Below, one piece after another: positions 23,572 to 25,143 of a stretch of DNA of 25,143 nucleotides. Made by a program: the position numbers and the translations under genes. The notes under the pieces are model-generated. The model searched no databases. It worked only from the letters and a program-made list of their open reading frames with translations, and was not told where the DNA came from. This DNA is from an uncultured Collinsella sp. Lineage in GTDB: Bacteria > Actinomycetota > Coriobacteriia > Coriobacteriales > Coriobacteriaceae. How positions within the stretch are numbered: the stretch's first letter is position 1; every line of letters begins with the position of its first letter. The DNA lies in NCBI GenBank assembly GCA_900547285.1, contig URGF01000009.1, forward strand, positions 1 through 25,143. Reading direction: 5' to 3'.

Positions 23572-23609
23572 AACGTGCCGCATGCGCCACTTGGCACGTG
23601 CGGCACGTT
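23572..23609. promoter_or_regulatory. 38-bp near-perfect palindrome abutting a -10 box
   Basis: Arms of 18 bases (23572-23589 with 23592-23609) pair at 16 Watson-Crick and one G-T position around a 2-base centre; the outer 11 bp, AACGTGCCGCA, are perfect. TAGAAT (23609-23614) directly follows on the plus strand, 40 bases before the UPF0210 start. No T tract is present, so an operator or structured repeat is likelier than a simple terminator, though it could also end metH transcripts. Confidence 0.55.
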
Positions 23610-23654
23610 AGAATAGAAAAGTCTATGCTCGTTTTGGCAGATAGGAGCGCAAGG

Positions 23655-25019
23655 ATGGCGATCACGCCCGCAGAAATCGCGGAAACCCGCGGCATGGTTG
23701 AGGAGCAGAACCTCGACATCAGGACCATCACCATGGGTGTTTCGCTCATGGGTTGCGGTGACGAGAACCTCGACCGCATGTGCACGAAGATCTACGACCA
23801 CGTGACGCACACGGCTGAGCATCTGGTCGAGACCGCCGAGAACCTCGAGCGCGAGTACGGTATCCCCATCGTCAACAAGCGCGTTTCCGTCACCCCGGTG
23901 GCGCAGATCGCCGCATGCTGCAAGGATGAGGACCTCACCCCCATCGCGCACGCCCTCGACCGCGCGGCCGAGACGCTCGGCATCGATTACCTGGGCGGCT
24001 TCTCCGCGCTCGTCCAGAAGGGCATCGGCGACGCCGACCGCCGCGTCATCCAGTCCATCCCCCAGGCGCTCGCCACCACGAGCCGCGTCTGCTCCAGCGT
24101 CAACGTCGCCAGCCTGCGCGCCGGTATCAACATGGATGCCGTGCTCATGGCCGCCCAGACCATCATCGATGCCGCCAAACTCACGGCCGACCAGGATTCC
24201 GTCGGCGCTTCCAAGTTTGTCTGCTTTGCCAACATGGTCGAGGACTCCCCGTTTATGGCGGGCGCCGTCCACGGCGGTGGCGAGGCCGACGCCGTCATCA
24301 ACGTAGGCGTCTCGGGCCCCGGCGTTATGGCCGCAGCCCTGGAGACGCTGCCCGATTCCGCATCGATGATGGAGGTCGCCGAGAAGATTAAGCAGACCGC
24401 CTTTAAGATCACCCGTGCCGGTGAGCTCATGAGCCGCGAGGCCGCCCGTCGCCTGGGTGTCGAGAAGGGCATCGTCGACCTGTCGCTGGCGCCTACGCCT
24501 GCCATCGGCGATTCCGTTGCCCGCATCCTCGAGATCATCGGTGTTGGCACCTGCGGTGGCCCGGGCACGACCTGCGCACTCGCCATGCTCAACGATGCCG
24601 TCAAGAAGGGCGGCGTTATGGCCAGCTCCAGCGTGGGCGGTCTCTCCGGCGCTTTCATCCCCGTGTCCGAGGACGCCGGCATGATCGCCGCCGTCGAAGC
24701 CGGCGCGCTTTCGCTCGAGAAGCTCGAGGCCATGACTTGCGTGTGCTCCGTTGGCCTGGACATGATCGCCATCCCCGGCGACACCCCGGTCGAGACCATC
24801 GCCGGCATCATCGCCGACGAGATGGCCATCGGCGTCATCAACAACAAGACCACGGCCGTCCGCGTGATTCCCGCCATCGGCAAGGGCGTGGGCGACTGCG
24901 TCGAGTACGGCGGCCTGTTCGGCCGTGCGCCCATCATGCCGGTGAACCCCAACGCCGGCACCGTGCTTGCCCATCGCGGTGGACGCTTCCCGGCGCCGCT
25001 GAACTCGCTGAAGAACTAG
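23655..25019 (+). CDS. UPF0210 (DUF711, PFL-like) family protein
   Basis: A 454-residue protein with full-length UPF0210 character: IRTITMGVSLMGC at the N terminus, RVSVTPVAQIAAC, VCSSVNVASLRAGINMDAV, GAVHGGGEADAVINVGVSGPGV, and the C-terminal HRGGRFPAPLNSLKN. Structures of the family show a pyruvate-formate-lyase-like barrel, but no activity is established, and I see no proof of a glycyl radical here. The start at 23655 has AGGAG (23643-23647) 7 bases upstream; the frame opens earlier at a GTG inside the palindrome. In many genomes a small ACT-domain gene (UPF0237) precedes it; none is visible between metH and this gene. Confidence 0.93.
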   Translation: MAITPAEIAETRGMVEEQNLDIRTITMGVSLMGCGDENLDRMCTKIYDHVTHTAEHLVETAENLEREYGIPIVNKRVSVTPVAQIAACCKDEDLTPIAHALDRAAETLGIDYLGGFSALVQKGIGDADRRVIQSIPQALATTSRVCSSVNVASLRAGINMDAVLMAAQTIIDAAKLTADQDSVGASKFVCFANMVEDSPFMAGAVHGGGEADAVINVGVSGPGVMAAALETLPDSASMMEVAEKIKQTAFKITRAGELMSREAARRLGVEKGIVDLSLAPTPAIGDSVARILEIIGVGTCGGPGTTCALAMLNDAVKKGGVMASSSVGGLSGAFIPVSEDAGMIAAVEAGALSLEKLEAMTCVCSVGLDMIAIPGDTPVETIAGIIADEMAIGVINNKTTAVRVIPAIGKGVGDCVEYGGLFGRAPIMPVNPNAGTVLAHRGGRFPAPLNSLKN

Positions 25020-25093
25020 CTGAGGGGGACTGGCGAGGAGCCCCGCCGCCGGGCGGCAGACATATAAGGTCGCCTGCTCGGACAGTCCTGACT

Positions 25094-25131
25094 CGCACGG
25101 AGAGCACATTAAGTGCTCTCCGGCTCGTGCG
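25094..25131 (+). terminator. Two-tier hairpin after the UPF0210 gene
   Basis: GGAGAGCAC (25099-25107) pairs with GTGCTCTCC (25113-25121) around ATTAA, and outer CGCAC (25094-25098) pairs with GTGCG (25127-25131) across a 5-base bulge. It lies 75 bases past the stop. An upstream GCCGCC/GGCGGC hairpin (near 25048) is also present. No T tract is seen before the window ends. Confidence 0.5.
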
Positions 25132-25143
25132 GAACTCGCGATC

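Noticed and set aside
22875..25109. A 744-codon open frame on the minus strand opposite metH and UPF0210
   Set aside because: It spans two well-supported plus-strand genes and has no motif or ribosome site; long antisense frames are common at this GC content.

Overview
The window reads as chromosomal DNA of a high-GC, anaerobic, gut-type actinobacterium, most likely class Coriobacteriia (Collinsella-like). The grounds are strongly GC-biased third codon positions, AGGAGG-type ribosome sites, a type III glutamine synthetase, iron-dependent and glycerol dehydrogenases, a poly-ferredoxin protein, a MurT/GatD peptidoglycan-amidation enzyme and a UPF0210 (PFL-like) protein. This assignment is inference from gene content; no 16S rRNA or marker alignment was possible. 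I see no rRNA genes, CRISPR array or intact transposase.

Layout. 1-832: the 3' part of an LCM-type SAM methyltransferase with foreign-looking codon use, ending at a strong hairpin. 861-3740: guaA (minus) divergent from a cytoplasmic type I asparaginase (plus). 3741-5138: a non-coding, AT-rich stretch, then a small XRE regulator divergent from an unknown 129-residue protein, with a perfect 24-bp palindrome between them, and a small DUF1648 membrane protein. 5150-7594 (minus): ychF and a four-cluster ferredoxin-type protein. 7746-11334 (minus): two glycerol-dehydrogenase paralogues and an iron-type alcohol dehydrogenase, mostly separated by hairpin terminators. 11835-16177 (plus): two translationally coupled, mutually similar helical-repeat proteins followed by one ORF that fuses MurT to GatD. 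16279-16355: tRNA-Glu(UUC) with promoter and terminator, followed by a gene-free stretch holding a 235-bp MITE-like element. 16804-18891 (minus): type III glutamine synthetase. 19318-23546 (plus): metF, a stand-alone methionine-synthase activation protein and a MetH that lacks that domain, so the cobalamin-dependent methionine cycle is split over a tight operon. 23655-25019: a UPF0210 protein.

Themes. Several genes concern one-carbon/methionine metabolism (metF, activation protein, metH), nitrogen and amide chemistry (guaA, asparaginase, glutamine synthetase, MurT-GatD, tRNA-Glu) and redox disposal of small alcohols (gldA-like pair, Fe-ADH, ferredoxin protein). The least explained signals are non-coding: a 33-bp-stem hairpin at 19103-19178 whose G-T pairs fit plus-strand RNA, a 42-bp terminal-inverted-repeat element at 16453-16687, two related hairpins carrying a GGGGWCAGGT core with compensatory stem changes (8845-8873, 16184-16220), a 38-bp near-palindrome at 23572-23609, and the 24-bp palindrome at 4309-4332. 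No single region is clearly a new defence or biosynthetic system. The best candidates for undescribed biology are the XRE/palindrome/unknown-protein module, the coupled repeat-protein pair upstream of MurT-GatD, and the structured intergenic elements.
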